From NCBI RefSeq assembly GCF_933775445.1, contig NC_065874.1, forward strand, positions 10,063,001 through 10,127,000: a DNA stretch of 64,000 bases, written 5' to 3'. Below, in pieces: positions 39,480-50,879 of this stretch. The notes beneath the pieces are model-generated. The model did not search any database, was not told the origin of the DNA, and saw only the letters and a list, made by a program, of their open reading frames with translations. How positions within the stretch are numbered: the first letter of the stretch is position 1; each line of letters opens with the position of its first letter. Both the position numbers and the translations under genes were made by a program. The stretch is from Argentina anserina (lineage: Eukaryota > Streptophyta > Magnoliopsida > Rosales > Rosaceae).

Positions 39480-40084
39480 TTTAACTCCACACACCGGTCC
39501 TCGCCTCATCTCATGTTGAATGTTCATGCCGATAGTCGGTCCTCGCCTAATTTCTCGTAGCCTTGTATTCTTGTGGAGTCTACACACAACACGTATCAAA
39601 GTCAAAAGGCCTGCAGTGCGCCGGCGTTTAACCATCCGAAGCTAAAGTCAGAATCCAGAACGGAATTGAATTTCGAGAGTTAAGGACTTGGGAATACGTT
39701 ACCCTTTTTACGTGGTTTAGACAGCCTATTTATAAGCGCATTGGGAGATGTGTCTGGCTCTTCCTTCAATGTGAGAATGTGCGCCAATACATAGCATCTT
39801 TATCATTTCGACGAGCCATTGTGGGTGGCGTTAATGTGATACTTGAGCAAGTAGTGAGGCTACCGGACCGGCTTGCCTGCCAGTTAGGCTTACTAGGTCT
39901 CCGGTCACAGGTCCGGCGACCAGAATAGAAGAAAATTAAGCCGGAGATCACTCCATTCAGGGGGTGGTGTTAACAAGTCCCCAGTCGAGGAGATTCCTTT
40001 AGTGGGGAGTTTCATATCTTCATTTTCGCTATAAATATCCGAGTTTAAATTACTCGGGACCCGGGTCAGCCAATACGTGGCCAT

Positions 40085-40490
40085 GGAGAGTGATCTATGA
40101 CCTCGAGGCTAGGCACATGGGTTAACTAGCACGCTCGGAGCGTCCATGGATCTGGTGTGACCTAGGTATGCCGGGGTCAGGTACTAACTGCCAAGTCAAG
40201 TACTGACCGCCCAGTCAGGTGTTGACTGTAGCACCCATGGATCTGGTCAAGGACCTCCACATCGGACCCATGGGTTAACCGCGTGCGGTAGCGTTGTCGA
40301 CCTGAAGTGTGGCCTAAGACCCAGAGAGTGGCCGAGATCTCAATGTTAAACAAGGGTTAACTAACAAACGCAGTTAGGCGCGTGGGTTAACTAACATCGG
40401 AGCATCCCAGGACTTGTAGAATGACCTATGATCTCGGGGCTAGACTCGTGGGTTAACTAGCACGCTCGGAGCATCCATGGATTTGGAGAT
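40085..40490. repeat. Internal repeats within the gypsy LTR
   Basis: The phrase gggttaactagcacgctcgga recurs at about 40120 and 40450, followed in both by gc(g/a)tccatggat(c/t)tgg; shorter variants (gggttaacc, gggttaacta) lie between. The related phrases tactgaccgcccagtcagg and tactaactgccaagtcaag follow each other near 40180-40220. Confidence 0.65.
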
Positions 40491-40784
40491 TGGCCAGGAT
40501 CAGTGATTTACTTTAATCCGAAATAACATGGAGAGTCCCCAGTCAAGAAATTTTCCCCGCCGTAATGATCGAAACCACCTGGAGCGAGTGGCCAACCCAC
40601 CCCTAAGGTCAGGATAATCAATGCAATGAACAAGCGTGGGGCCTTGGAAGAAGTGAAGAAACGGTGACATCAGTGACAATGATGGCGTATGGGGGAAGTT
40701 GAGAGAGTGGGGTTTTATGGGTTTATGTGCGCGTGGGGCACGTCAGATGGATAATCGAGGCAGTTTTAGGGTTAGTGGGGCATG

Positions 40785-40848
40785 TGACGTCAGTGGTTAT
40801 GGGCTGTTTGCTTCGACGACTCAGATCAAACCGAGCGACTATATATAG
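40785..40848 (+). promoter_or_regulatory. Retrotransposon promoter: TGACGTCA site and TATA box
   Basis: A perfect palindrome TGACGTCA (40785-40792), the preferred site of plant bZIP/TGA factors, sits 48 bp upstream of TATATATAG (40840-40848). A pyrimidine-rich start region and purine-rich leader follow. The arrangement fits an LTR promoter driving the gag-like region. Confidence 0.55.
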
Positions 40849-42019
40849 AGTGAGAGTGAACTGGGTTTCTCTTTCGCATTTGCTTAAGATTAGGAGAGAG
40901 AGCAGAAGAAAGAGGAGAGAAAGAGAAGAATTTTCCGGCAACTATGATCGGAAGAGAGTAAAGTTTCCAGCATTTGCAACCACGGGAACCAATACTTCAA
41001 TTCTACAACAACCACCGGAGGTATTTTGTCATTTCCTTTCGGCTTTATATGTGTTCTTTTTGGTTTGGGATGGGTTTAATGGGGGTGGCTAATCTGTGTT
41101 GGTGTGGGAGTTGTAGCGAATCAAAATCAGCTGGGGTTGTTGGAAGTTGTGGATTTGATAACTCGTACTCGGATATGCCGACTGCCAACACGCCAGAGTG
41201 GACTATGAGGTGGGGAGAGGGGGATTCCGGGAGTTTGTCCCATATGAGCAGCGTGGGGTCGTCAAGTAACCCGCTCGGTCTTTTGTTACAGGCTATCGAG
41301 ATGGCCGAGAGAAGAGAAGGTGAGGTGGCGGGAACCAACGACGATGAAAAGAGATGGTGGTTGGGCAATAAGAAGGTTGATCCACTCGGTCGCGATGCGA
41401 CGGCGGAGGAACCAGCAAACATCCTGGAGGTGTATCACATCCCGGCAGACATCAGGCTGAGGCCTTGGCCGAGGGGGAGTTGTTCCACATGCCGCCGTTG
41501 AGGGCATGTTGTATTTTGGAGAAAGTCTTATTGTGCAGGCTGACACTCCCGATAGTGTTTAGCGTCCAGTATCTATTGTCATGCATGCACATTGCCCCTG
41601 AGCAAGTTACTCCCAACATATGGATGTAGCTACCCGGGTGTATATCGGTGTTTCGGGCGCTAAGGTAAGGAAAACCATGTTGGTAGGAGTTTCTGGCCTG
41701 TTGATCATTGCAATATTCCCCAAACGAGGGAGCGGGAGGTCCATCATGATGGCTCCCCGGGGAAAGAAGTTCGCCCCTATGATTTTCGAGCCTCCGAGTT
41801 CCACCCCGACTAAGTGGCGAGATCGGTCGTTCGAAGTGGAGGGGTAGTGGCAGAAGGAGACTTCTATTTTTCAGGTCCCGGGGACTTTTCAGGCTCTCAG
41901 TAAGTTATTTGTGGAGTATGGTACACAATCTTAATTATCATACTTTTATAAGCTAATAAGTTTTGGCTCGCAGTGCCAATCCATACCGAGTTGTCGTCGT
42001 TGATGGAGAAATGGCTAAT

Positions 42020-43708
42020 TGATAAGAGCACTTTGTACGACGTTCTTAACATGTTTTTACCTCCATTTGTACTTTGCTTAGCCCTTATTGTTGTACTATT
42101 GAGTCATTGAGTCGTAGTAAGAATCTTGGGCGGAATTGGATGTATTTTTGTCCTTACATGAATTTAAAACGCAGAATTTGTCTAGAGTCCTAGTTTGAGT
42201 AGGAATCCTTGTAGGACTAGGAAACCTAGTTTGATTAAGAGTCTTCATCTTTCTACATTTTGGTTGCATTTGCGATATTTTGAGAATCCTTCTTGCATTA
42301 GGATTTTTTTTACTAGAAAACGTACCATTTGAGAAAATCTTACTTGAACTTAAACTTTTATTTCGTAACTTTTCTAATCTTACTCTCCTATTATAGTAAC
42401 TTACTTGATCTTTTTATATGAATTATCTTGTCTTTTATTATTTTCAGATTGTACAGTGAAGGAAAAAAATAGAGAAAAGTCAAGCAAAGGAGGAAAATAA
42501 AGAAAGAATGATACACCTACAAAGGAGAAAATAAGGAATTTATCAAAGGAGATTGCACCTACCAATGACAAAAATAAGTGAAAGAAAATGAGGAGAAAAA
42601 GTTCAAGCTATAATATTCAAGAAGCCAAAACTTTTCTATAAATAGCACATCATTCACAAAGAAAAATGATAACTTCTCCTTTGCATTCAAGAGCCAAAAC
42701 TCTAGTAAAATATTACCTCAAACATTCTTCACCAAAAACAGCAAGTCGATCTCCCCCCTATACAAATTTCATCCCCACCGAAATTACCATTGAAGACACA
42801 CCTCCAAGGTTCCTACAAACGTGTGATTCTCGCAACTCATCTTCATGGCTTTGTTAGTTTTTGATTTTCTACAATACTTTGTTTATGAAGATTGTAGTAT
42901 GATGTTTGTGTGGGATTATTGTTTTGTATTAAGAATCAAAATTTTCAGATTGTTTTATTTGATTTTTGGTTCTTTGCCGAATTGATGGTTTCCTATAATT
43001 ATTGAGTTTGTATTTCTATTGTTGTGTTTTAATCATCTTTCTCATACTTTTAGATAATTTTCAGATATGTGCATATGAATTTAGTGCTTGGATGCAGTCC
43101 CTAAGATTGTGTTTAAGTGCTAGATTCATCAACCATATTGACACAAATCGAATCATGCCCTAAGTAGGTTCGGTTTGTGTTGATTAAAAGTGGTAAAAAT
43201 TCTGGAAATTTGCATGTGAAACCATGGTGGGTGACGTCACACATGAAACATGTCTCCAACAAAGATTTGTTGTTTAAATGTAATCTTGTTTGATTTCTAC
43301 TCTAAGTGTTATTGAATTCGATTGCATGCAAATTTAGAGTAGGCCCTAAGTCAATCTAAATGTTAATTGAAATCTTGCATGATTAGATGATCCCCTAAGG
43401 CTCTAATTGTATTGGTGTCTAAAAGTATGTAATCAGATGAATTAGAATGCATGATAAAAACCAAACTTGTAATTATGTGGTGCATTGGTGAATTTGGTTT
43501 AAGTTTGTTAAAGAGAAGTCGATCATGTAAATAGTAATTAAGGTTTTATTTTAGTAGTTAATAATCAATCTCAAACCCCCCATTATTTGTTAACACATAA
43601 AGTTTAGAGTTCCATTCAATTCCCCCAAAAGAACGATCCCTGCTTATTCTATATTAACGATGATGTTTTACAGTGTTTAATATAGACGTTTTAATTAATG
43701 CTCTATCA
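42020..43708 (+). mobile_element. Solo LTR, 1.69 kb, with 5-bp target duplication
   Basis: The sequence starts TGATAAGAGC and ends GCTCTATCA, and is flanked by ctaat on both sides (42015-42019 and 43709-43713). The gag-like frame of the host gypsy element is interrupted exactly here and continues in frame once one copy of ctaat is counted. A diverged relative lies at 60336-61903, where it directly follows retrotransposon internal sequence, confirming that this is an LTR. No coding capacity; a short frame at 42666-42857 is spurious. Confidence 0.9.
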
Positions 43709-45000
43709 CTAATAAGTTGCATGCTTGCTTTTAAGGAGCAGGCAGACATGTCAGTCTATCAGTGGTGCCGGATGGGCGTGAATCAAACGTACTACGTCGT
43801 CAAATCGGCCGATAAGTGAATGTTCTAAGCCGATGTTGAGTTTTAGTATGGCATGATTTTTACAAGTGTTTATTGCAGCGACGGTGGAAATCAAGTTGTC
43901 GGAGAGGAAGATCACAGGCCGTTTGACAAGATGACGGACGATGAGGTGATCCAAGGGATCAAGGATGTTGTCTGAGAGTTGGGTCCGAAAGATGTGGATG
44001 TGGCGGCGAGACATAGTTTTCCTGCGATGCCGGAGAAACTGAAGGTATGCATCTATCCAATGTCATTAACACTTAAGCAGTACAAATTGCTTGCAACAGA
44101 GGTGGCGGCGTACTGGGGCGTGACACGGGATGAAAATCCAATAGATGGCCCAGGGGAGGAGGGAGTGGCGATTGATTGTCTCCCTGAAGAAGAGGTGGTG
44201 GCGATTACGGATTTGGAGGAAGGGCAGAGGGAGAATCCGAAGGTGGAGATGGAGCAGCCTGATGAGAGGCTGGTAATTCAACAAGTTGGTCCAGAGGATG
44301 TGGCCGGGAGGACGGGAGAAATTCCCAAGGTGCTAGAGATCCCAGAGCCACAAGCTGAGGTACCAGTTGTGCCAATCATGGCGCCAGAAGTGGCCGTCCA
44401 GCCGGAGGTGGTTGGCACACAGTCCGTGCCGGGACAAACAGAAGGGGCGCGGGAGCAGACAGTGAGTTGGGCTTACTAGGTCTTCAAGGGTGGTGTTAAC
44501 AGGTTTCAAAATAATTAACAAAGTGAACAATTCTCATTCAAGTATAGTACATGTACCGGCTGTACGTGTATGTCCGTACAGTTAATAGAGTTAACTCAGT
44601 TAAGGAAAACTTGATTTACCATTTACCTGAACAGTGTCTCCGACGTTGACAATGAAGGCATCTGGAAGTGGCTTAACAGGAACCCAAATCCCATCCTTCT
44701 TGACTTGCAGACCATCCATTTCATTAACTTGCAAGAGAATAGTTAGACCACCGGCGTCAGAATGAGGAGTAAGGCCGATGACTTTCTCCGGCTGTGGACA
44801 TGGAGGGTAATAGTTCATCCTCATGGATTTTAATCCACCTAGATATGACTTGGTTAATTCCTTCCCATCAATTGTTAAAGCAATTTCGATTTGATCAGTT
44901 AGGATAGCCATGGCCAGGTTTTCCAATTCCATCGAGTAAGTCTCTAAGGTGTCTCTGCGTGTACATGTACAAAAATCAGAAGGAAAAATGCATTAAAGGG

Positions 45001-45924
45001 TGTCTGACTTTTTCCATATTCTAAGTTTCGGTATCTCAATTTTCTAAAACTTCAAAAGAGTATCTCAACTTTCAATCCTGACCTAAAATTGGTATCCATG
45101 ACTGTTAGCTCCGTTAACAAAGCTAATTCTGCCGTCAGTTTGGTCTAATATGACCATTTTAACCTTTCGTATATATTTAACCTTTAATTCTTTTTCAAAT
45201 AATAAAAAAAATGCCAGATTCTCTTTGAAACCAGAAGAGAGGGATCCCATAAGAGGAATTAGAACCTTTAAGTGTGCAACCATAATCCAATTATAGTTAG
45301 GATATGAGGCTTTAATTCCATGCCACCCATAAAAGAAAAGAAAAAAAACCATGATTCAATCATAACCCTTTCTATAAATTGAAATTGAATATGTATCTCC
45401 CATTTTCTTCACCGTTAGGGCTCCTCATAGACTTTTCTCTTGCCCACAGGAGAAAGACGCTGTGAACTCCATTTTGGGAACAACGTTGTTATAATTATTA
45501 AAGTTTTTATCAATTATATTAATAATTTGATTGTAGAACGTCGAATGCAATTGAAATTGATGCAAAAGATGATGAGGAGGGCAATGAATAGGGGATTCTG
45601 GTATGTGAAGCAGTAGTTGGGTTAATTAGAAAAGCCAATGTCTTAATTTGGGAATTGTGGGTAGAAGACGATGGCGAATTGGCTCCATCAGAGAGCTAGA
45701 CCGCCTAGACTTTTTAGCTTTTTAATTTTGCACTACACAATAAATACCTTTGTATTTAAATGGACGAAAATATCCTTTATATTTCGCTAGATGGTAGCCT
45801 CTTTAACGGAGCTAACAACGATATATACCAATCTTGGGTAGAACCGTAGAAGTAGAAAGGTGAGATACTTATTGAATTTAAAAACTTGGCATACTAAAAA
45901 TTAGAATATAAAAAATGTCAGACA
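45001..45924. mobile_element. Inverted-repeat element in pseudogene intron 2
   Basis: Left end TGTCTGACTTTTTCCATATT and right end (inverted) TGTCTGACATTTTTTATATT open arms of about 150 bp, which share ttgttagctccgttaa-type sequence at their inner ends. No matching target duplication was found (attaaaggg against tggttgagt). Non-coding. Class uncertain; long arms suggest a MULE-type element. Confidence 0.62.
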
Positions 45925-46005
45925 TGGTTGAGTCTATTTTCTCAAATAAAATAAGTTTCCTTGGAAATACATTCTCGTACCACACAAGATTAAGTTGACA
46001 TAAAG

Positions 46006-47106
46006 AGAAAAAACTCAAAATGATACTTGAAGTATCGTGAAAGGTATTTTTTGGTGCATACGAATTTTGTTACCCGAAATGGTACCTGAACTATTGCACC
46101 GTTACCCAATATGGTACCTCCGTTAGTTTCTCCGTTAAATTAATGATGTGATATGTATTTAGAGTTTTTTTATCAAATATAGTAAAATCTCGTTAAATAA
46201 TAACCAATTAAATAATAACCTCGCTAAAATAAATTTTTTTTTTCCGGTCTCAACTCGGAGCCAATGTATCAAATTAATAATTCACTAAATTTATAAGATA
46301 ATAGAAGTTCGAAAATTTATTTAGCTAGACCCCATCAAATATATAAATTACCAGTGTCATAATTTATATAATAAATTTTAAATTTATGAGGATTTCATTA
46401 AAAATAATAATTAACATAATCATCATCAAACAATATAATATTTTGAACAATGTTATACATAAAAAATAGTATATTTAATAAGGTATACGTAATAAATTAA
46501 ACAATGTAAGTAAAAACTTTTTTCTTCGACAAAATGAAACAAAATATTTATTATATCTTGATAAATTAATAAGTTATAAATAAATTAATAGATTATTAAT
46601 TTATTGATATATTAATATATCGCTAAATTAATAAATTTTATCAATTCCGAGACTATGAATTAATAGAGGTTTTACTGTAAGTAATAGGAAAATTAATAAT
46701 TTTAAAATTAATTTTCTTATTATTGCTAAACAAATATATATACTAAATTGTGTTATGTTTTGTGATACAAGAGTTGATTTTCCTCTTAAAATTACAAATT
46801 TCATAAAAAATATTGTAAATAAATTTGCAAATAATATAAGTATGATTTATCAAATCCAACAAATTTTCAGTCAGTTTGGTGAATTTGTGAGAATTTAAAA
46901 AAAAGATAAGAAATAAAAAAAATTGTGTATAGACCATGTTGTCCTTTTAAATACATGTCACATCATCAATTTAACGGAGAAACTAACGGAGGTACCATAT
47001 TGGGTAACGGTGAAATAGTTCAGGTACCATTTCGGGTAACAAAAATTTGTAGGTACAAAAAAATAACTTTTACGATACTTCATATATCATTTTGAATATT
47101 TTTCCT
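46006..47106. mobile_element. MULE-type inverted-repeat element in pseudogene intron 2
   Basis: Arms of about 150 bp are inverted copies of each other, sharing phrases such as taccatattgggtaac, taacggaggtacc and ccgttaaatt. The flanks gacataaag (45997-46005) and aacataaac (47107-47115) match at seven of nine positions, consistent with an old 9-bp Mutator-like target duplication. Its centre hosts a second element (46180-46677). Confidence 0.72.
46180..46677. mobile_element. Nested Tc1/mariner (pogo)-like MITE
   Basis: Left end agtaaaatctcgttaaataa and right end (inverted) cagtaaaacctctattaatt are the termini widely seen in plant pogo-like MITEs. TA dinucleotides flank it (46178-46179 and 46678-46679). 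About 500 bp, extremely AT-rich, non-coding. It lies inside the larger inverted-repeat element and is therefore younger. Confidence 0.68.
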
Positions 47107-47122
47107 AACATAAACAATGCAC

Positions 47123-47125
<3 letters not shown>

Positions 47126-47204
<79 letters not shown>
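47126..47204. repeat. Long (GA)n microsatellite at the intron 2 donor
   Basis: A nearly perfect GA run of about 39 units abuts the splice donor of the dioxygenase pseudogene exon 2. The intact gene has about 19 units in the same position, so the run has expanded since duplication. Confidence 0.92.
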
Positions 47205-47206
<2 letters not shown>

Positions 47207-48659
47207 ACTTGAACGGAGTAGGGAGCTTTGGGAACAAGTGAGGCTTCCTCATCTGGACAGGAAGGGTGGTGAGGAGGAAAAGATCAGCCCAGTCAAGTTT
47301 TTGCTCTTTAGAAAGGACAAATGCCTGTCCAAAACCCTCCACGTCTCCTGGCTGCTGCCAAAACCTTTTTTTCTCCTCTATAGGAAGGTTGAAGAAATCT
47401 TGAATTTCTGTCTTCATTTTTTCCATCAAAGAAGAGTTCACACCATGGTTCACCAGCTACAGCATAGATTAGAAGCAGGCAAGTTGATAAATTATACACT
47501 TAAACAGAATTAATAAAATTTATGCAGTGGTACCTGGAAGAAACCCCAATCTTTGCAAGCTAAGTGGAGCTTAGATAATTCATCAGAATTATTTGATTCT
47601 TGATGCTGAGAAAGCAGTTTCTTGAAGTTGATGTATGGTATTTCAAGTTGTACAGAACTGCGCTCGTCATCGGAAATAACCTTGTTCAGTTGGTTTTGAG
47701 CATCGTAACCTTGCTGTACGTATCTCGGTGGGATGGGCGCGGCGCGCTATGGGAACAAGATGAGAACCACCATGCACCCAGCTGCTGCTCTCCTCCTTCT
47801 TCGATCTCCATGTTGGATATCACCCCACTAATCTCCTTTCGTTTTTTTCCTGATAAGACCTCAAGACATGACATGCACTAATCTCCTAAATGCATTGATT
47901 CAACAACAAATTCGTAACAATGAATACATGCAAAAAAAAAAGAGACAAATTAGAGAAGAATTGTTGAGAGAAATTAAACCTCGTTCCTATTCCTTAAAAC
48001 TGAGATCTACAATCTCTTGTTGTGGTGGATCAAGACATAATCCTAAATTCCTAATTGTTAGCGTGATTCAAGGAGCGTGATTTCCTCCGTAATTTGTGGG
48101 GAAATCTAATTATATATAGAGAACAATAATATGTGTAAAACATCAAACAATCAATACAACATTTCATTTCTCTTTTTCACTTGGTATCGAAGCCAATTTT
48201 TTCCTTTTATTCTGGGTTTGGGTTCGTGTTCTTACCTCTTGCAGGAGCTCAGCTCCTTCCAGTCAGAATCATCCGCAGTAGCTCGGCGCCTTCCAGTCGA
48301 AATCATGCAGAGGAGCTCGCCGCCTTCCTCGCATCCCTGTCAGGAGGAGTCTTCCTCTTCATCACCCAGCGCCTCTCTCTGCCTCCGCCTCTAAGCGCCG
48401 CTTCGACCAAGCCACATCGAGATCTCCACCGCACCAAGGTCCGGCTCCACCACGCCGCCCGAGCTCTCCTTTTTAGCTTTTTTTTTTCAATCGGACAGGG
48501 GTTCGGGAGAAGAAGAGGCGGAAATGGGGTGTTTCAGCCCTAAATACCCGGTTAGATTTGACCCGGACTCGACCCGACCCGGCCCAAATTTGATACGTTC
48601 ATATCAGTTTTTTGGTGTTTCCGCTGTATAATCCCTGATTTTTAATTTGTTTTTTCAAA

Positions 48660-49165
48660 TGGTTTTTGGAGACGAAGTTGAGAGTTTTCAGAACAATGAT
48701 GTTCCGAAATTTGAAGTATCTGTCAAGAGTTCTGACAGTGGTTCATTTGGATGAACCAAACTCAATGGGATTAATTTCTGTAAATGGAAGAGAATTATGG
48801 TAGCTTATCTTCGAGGAATGCACAAGATGGGGCATGTAACCGGATTAACTAAAGCTCATAGTTCTGATGATATTGTTGCCTACACTAAGTGGGACAATGA
48901 TGATAATCTTGTAATGTCAGTCTTGTGGAAAGCTATGAATGAAGAGATAGTTGATCTGGTGGAGTCATGTGACACTGCGCAGGCAATATGGAGGACACTA
49001 GAAGGCTTATATACTAATGACTCTGATTTTATACAGGTTCATGAGTTAATGTGCACAGCTTTAGCGATGCAACAGGATGGGCAACCGTTGGCGCAATATT
49101 TCACCAAACTAAAAAATATTTGGACTGAGATTGATGTGAAACGTCCTTGCATGATCAAGAATTAA
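48660..49165 (+). pseudogene. Copia gag remnant
   Basis: Begins with an acidic leader and continues, after an in-frame stop near 48752, as a frame with the plant copia gag pattern (WKRIMVAYLRG, then ESCDTAQAIWRTLEGLY and QYFTKLKNIW). It would have formed the virus-like particle shell in the cytoplasm. It stops early at 49165; further gag sequence, including a C-x-H-x-C-like knuckle near 49490, lies in other frames. Confidence 0.8.
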
Positions 49166-49719
49166 GAGGATATTGTCTGGTACTAACAAGAAAATGAGCT
49201 TGAGCGCCTTCATCATTTCCTGAAAGGTCTTGATGCAAAGCATAACAATGCGAAATGGGAATTTCTCAGAAAGACCGAACCCCCTAGCCTGATTACAGCT
49301 TTTACATATATCCGAAAGGATGAGTCTCACCAGGAGAGTCTTCATCAGACACAAGTTGAAGTTGCCAGCCTTATTATTCGTACTAGATCTCCGGCACCAC
49401 CCCTTCAGTAGGCCACTTCAGCTCTACTTCATTGGCAAGGACCACCACCCGACTTCGGAAATCAGCCCCACACTCATTTCTCTTATTGTCATGATACTAA
49501 CCATTCTCGTGCGACCTGCTGGAAGTTGTATCCACACCTTAGGCCTACAAGGCCCAATTATCATCCCAAGGCTAAAGCATCTATTCAATTCATCCAGGAA
49601 CCAGATATCTATGGTATGGTTGGACATGATCATCATACAGCAGGAGGAGCAATGCCTACTGCATTCATCGCTGGTTGTGGTAAAATTGGTATGGCTTTAA
49701 ATATCTCTAACTTGTTAGT

Positions 49720-50780
49720 TTTGATACATAGATTATTAATTATGGTGCGTCTGATCATATGACTTATGACAAATCTTATTTTACTTTATTGTCTCCTCCA
49801 CCAGTATCTTATGTTACTAATGCTAATGGTGAGACTTTTCCCGTAATCGGAAAATGATCAGTTCGTATTACTCCCACAATAGAGTTTCATAATGTGTTAT
49901 ATGTCTCTGCTTTATCTCATCATTTGATATTTGTTCCCCAATTGAACACTGACGCTAAGTGTTATGTGACATTTTTTCCTATGTATGCGATCTTTCAGGA
50001 TCTTCTCACGGGAGAGTTAATTTGTCGGGGGTATCTGAGGGGCAGGTTGTTTCATCTGGATCAGACATATTCGGGGGAAAAACTAGAGGCACAGTCTCGG
50101 ACCACTTTAATCTCCACTTTTGACAAGCTAAGTGAAGTTTGGTTATGGCATTGTCGCTTAGGGCATCCATCTTTTAGTGTTATGAAACAATCCATGCCTA
50201 CTTTGTTTATTAGTGTAGATGAGTCATCTTTACGTTGTGAGACATGTGTTTTGGGTAAGAGCCTTCGATCTACTTATTCCCCTAGTCATTCTCATAAATG
50301 TATTCTTCCTTTTGAATTAATTTATTCTGATGTTTGGGGACCCTCTAAAGAGTCTATTGTGTCAAGAATGCGGTATTATGTGTCGTTTATTAATGATTGC
50401 ACCCGTCTTTCCTGGATTGTTCTCCTCAAATCTAAAGATGAAGTTTTTTCGGCTTTTCAAGCCTTCTATACCATTGTCCAAACACAATATAATGCCACAA
50501 TTTGAGTTCTTCGTTCTGACAATGGGGGGAATATGTGAATCGTGTCTTTCAAGAGTTCTTTACCAAACACGGCATTGTTCATCAAACAACGTGTCCTTAC
50601 ACACCTGAGCAAAATAGAGTTTCTGAAAGAAAAAATCGTCATTTACTTGATATGGCTCGGTGTATTCTTTTTAATGCTCATATGCCTAAATACCTTTTGG
50701 GTGATGATGCCCTTACTTCCGCCCACCTCATTAATCGTCTTCCCTCTTGTGCCCTTCAGGGATAAGTTCTATACGAGGTG
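49720..50780 (+). pseudogene. Copia protease-integrase remnant
   Basis: A protease trace (YGASDHM, near 49745) has lost the usual Asp-Ser of the D-S/T-G active site. The integrase zinc-binding part (HCRLGH ... CETCVLGK) is followed by the core with its first Asp (SDVWGP), second Asp (SDNGG) and Glu in PEQNRVSERK. A stop after QTQYNATI (50503) and another at about 50762 break the core. In an intact element it would insert the cDNA into the genome. Confidence 0.85.
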
Positions 50781-50879
50781 TTTGCATCTCATGTCTCATT
50801 ACCTTATTTTCATAATCTTCCTGCCCGTGTTTTCGGTTGTGTGGTTTTTGTCCATCTTGCAAAACATTAGCGGTCTAAG

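Larger units (their letters stand above)
39480..44515 (+). mobile_element. Decayed Ty3/gypsy-type LTR retrotransposon, gag region only
   Basis: Two TGTTAACA motifs, each preceded by a purine-rich gggtgg tract (39968-39975 and 44494-44501), look like LTR starts after a polypurine tract. The first LTR carries internal repeats (40085-40490), a palindromic TGACGTCA (40785-40792) and a TATA box (40840-40848), so transcription runs rightward. Downstream pieces at about 41100-41500, 41640-41850 and 43715-44480 resemble the gag-like 'putative gypsy type transposon' (Transposase_28) segment: a HIPADIRLRP phrase, then an acidic tail. They are split by frameshifts. No protease, reverse transcriptase or integrase is visible, so this is a LARD-like or internally deleted element. 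The second LTR appears truncated and adjoins the dioxygenase pseudogene. Confidence 0.62.
44627..47811 (-). pseudogene. SRG1-like 2-oxoglutarate dioxygenase pseudogene
   Basis: Three of the four expected exons are found on the - strand: 47534-47811, 47209-47456 and 44627-44954. Exon 2 is 248 nt, exactly as in the intact gene at 17712-19341, and exon 3 is 328 nt against 325. Exon 3 retains H-x-D as TPHSDAGG. Exon 1 is 278 nt instead of 312: the VQELAKKP part is lost and the net change of 34 nt puts start and remainder in different frames. The last exon, which should carry the distal iron-binding His and the R-x-S motif, is not found; the sequence right after exon 3 gives way to the gypsy element. 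Intron 2 has grown to about 2.25 kb by insertions. A copia element sits 245 bp before the start. Confidence 0.88.

Noticed and set aside
48131..48543. Ser/Pro/Arg-rich frame after the copia 5' LTR
   Set aside because: It lies in the untranslated leader after the primer-binding site and does not resemble gag.
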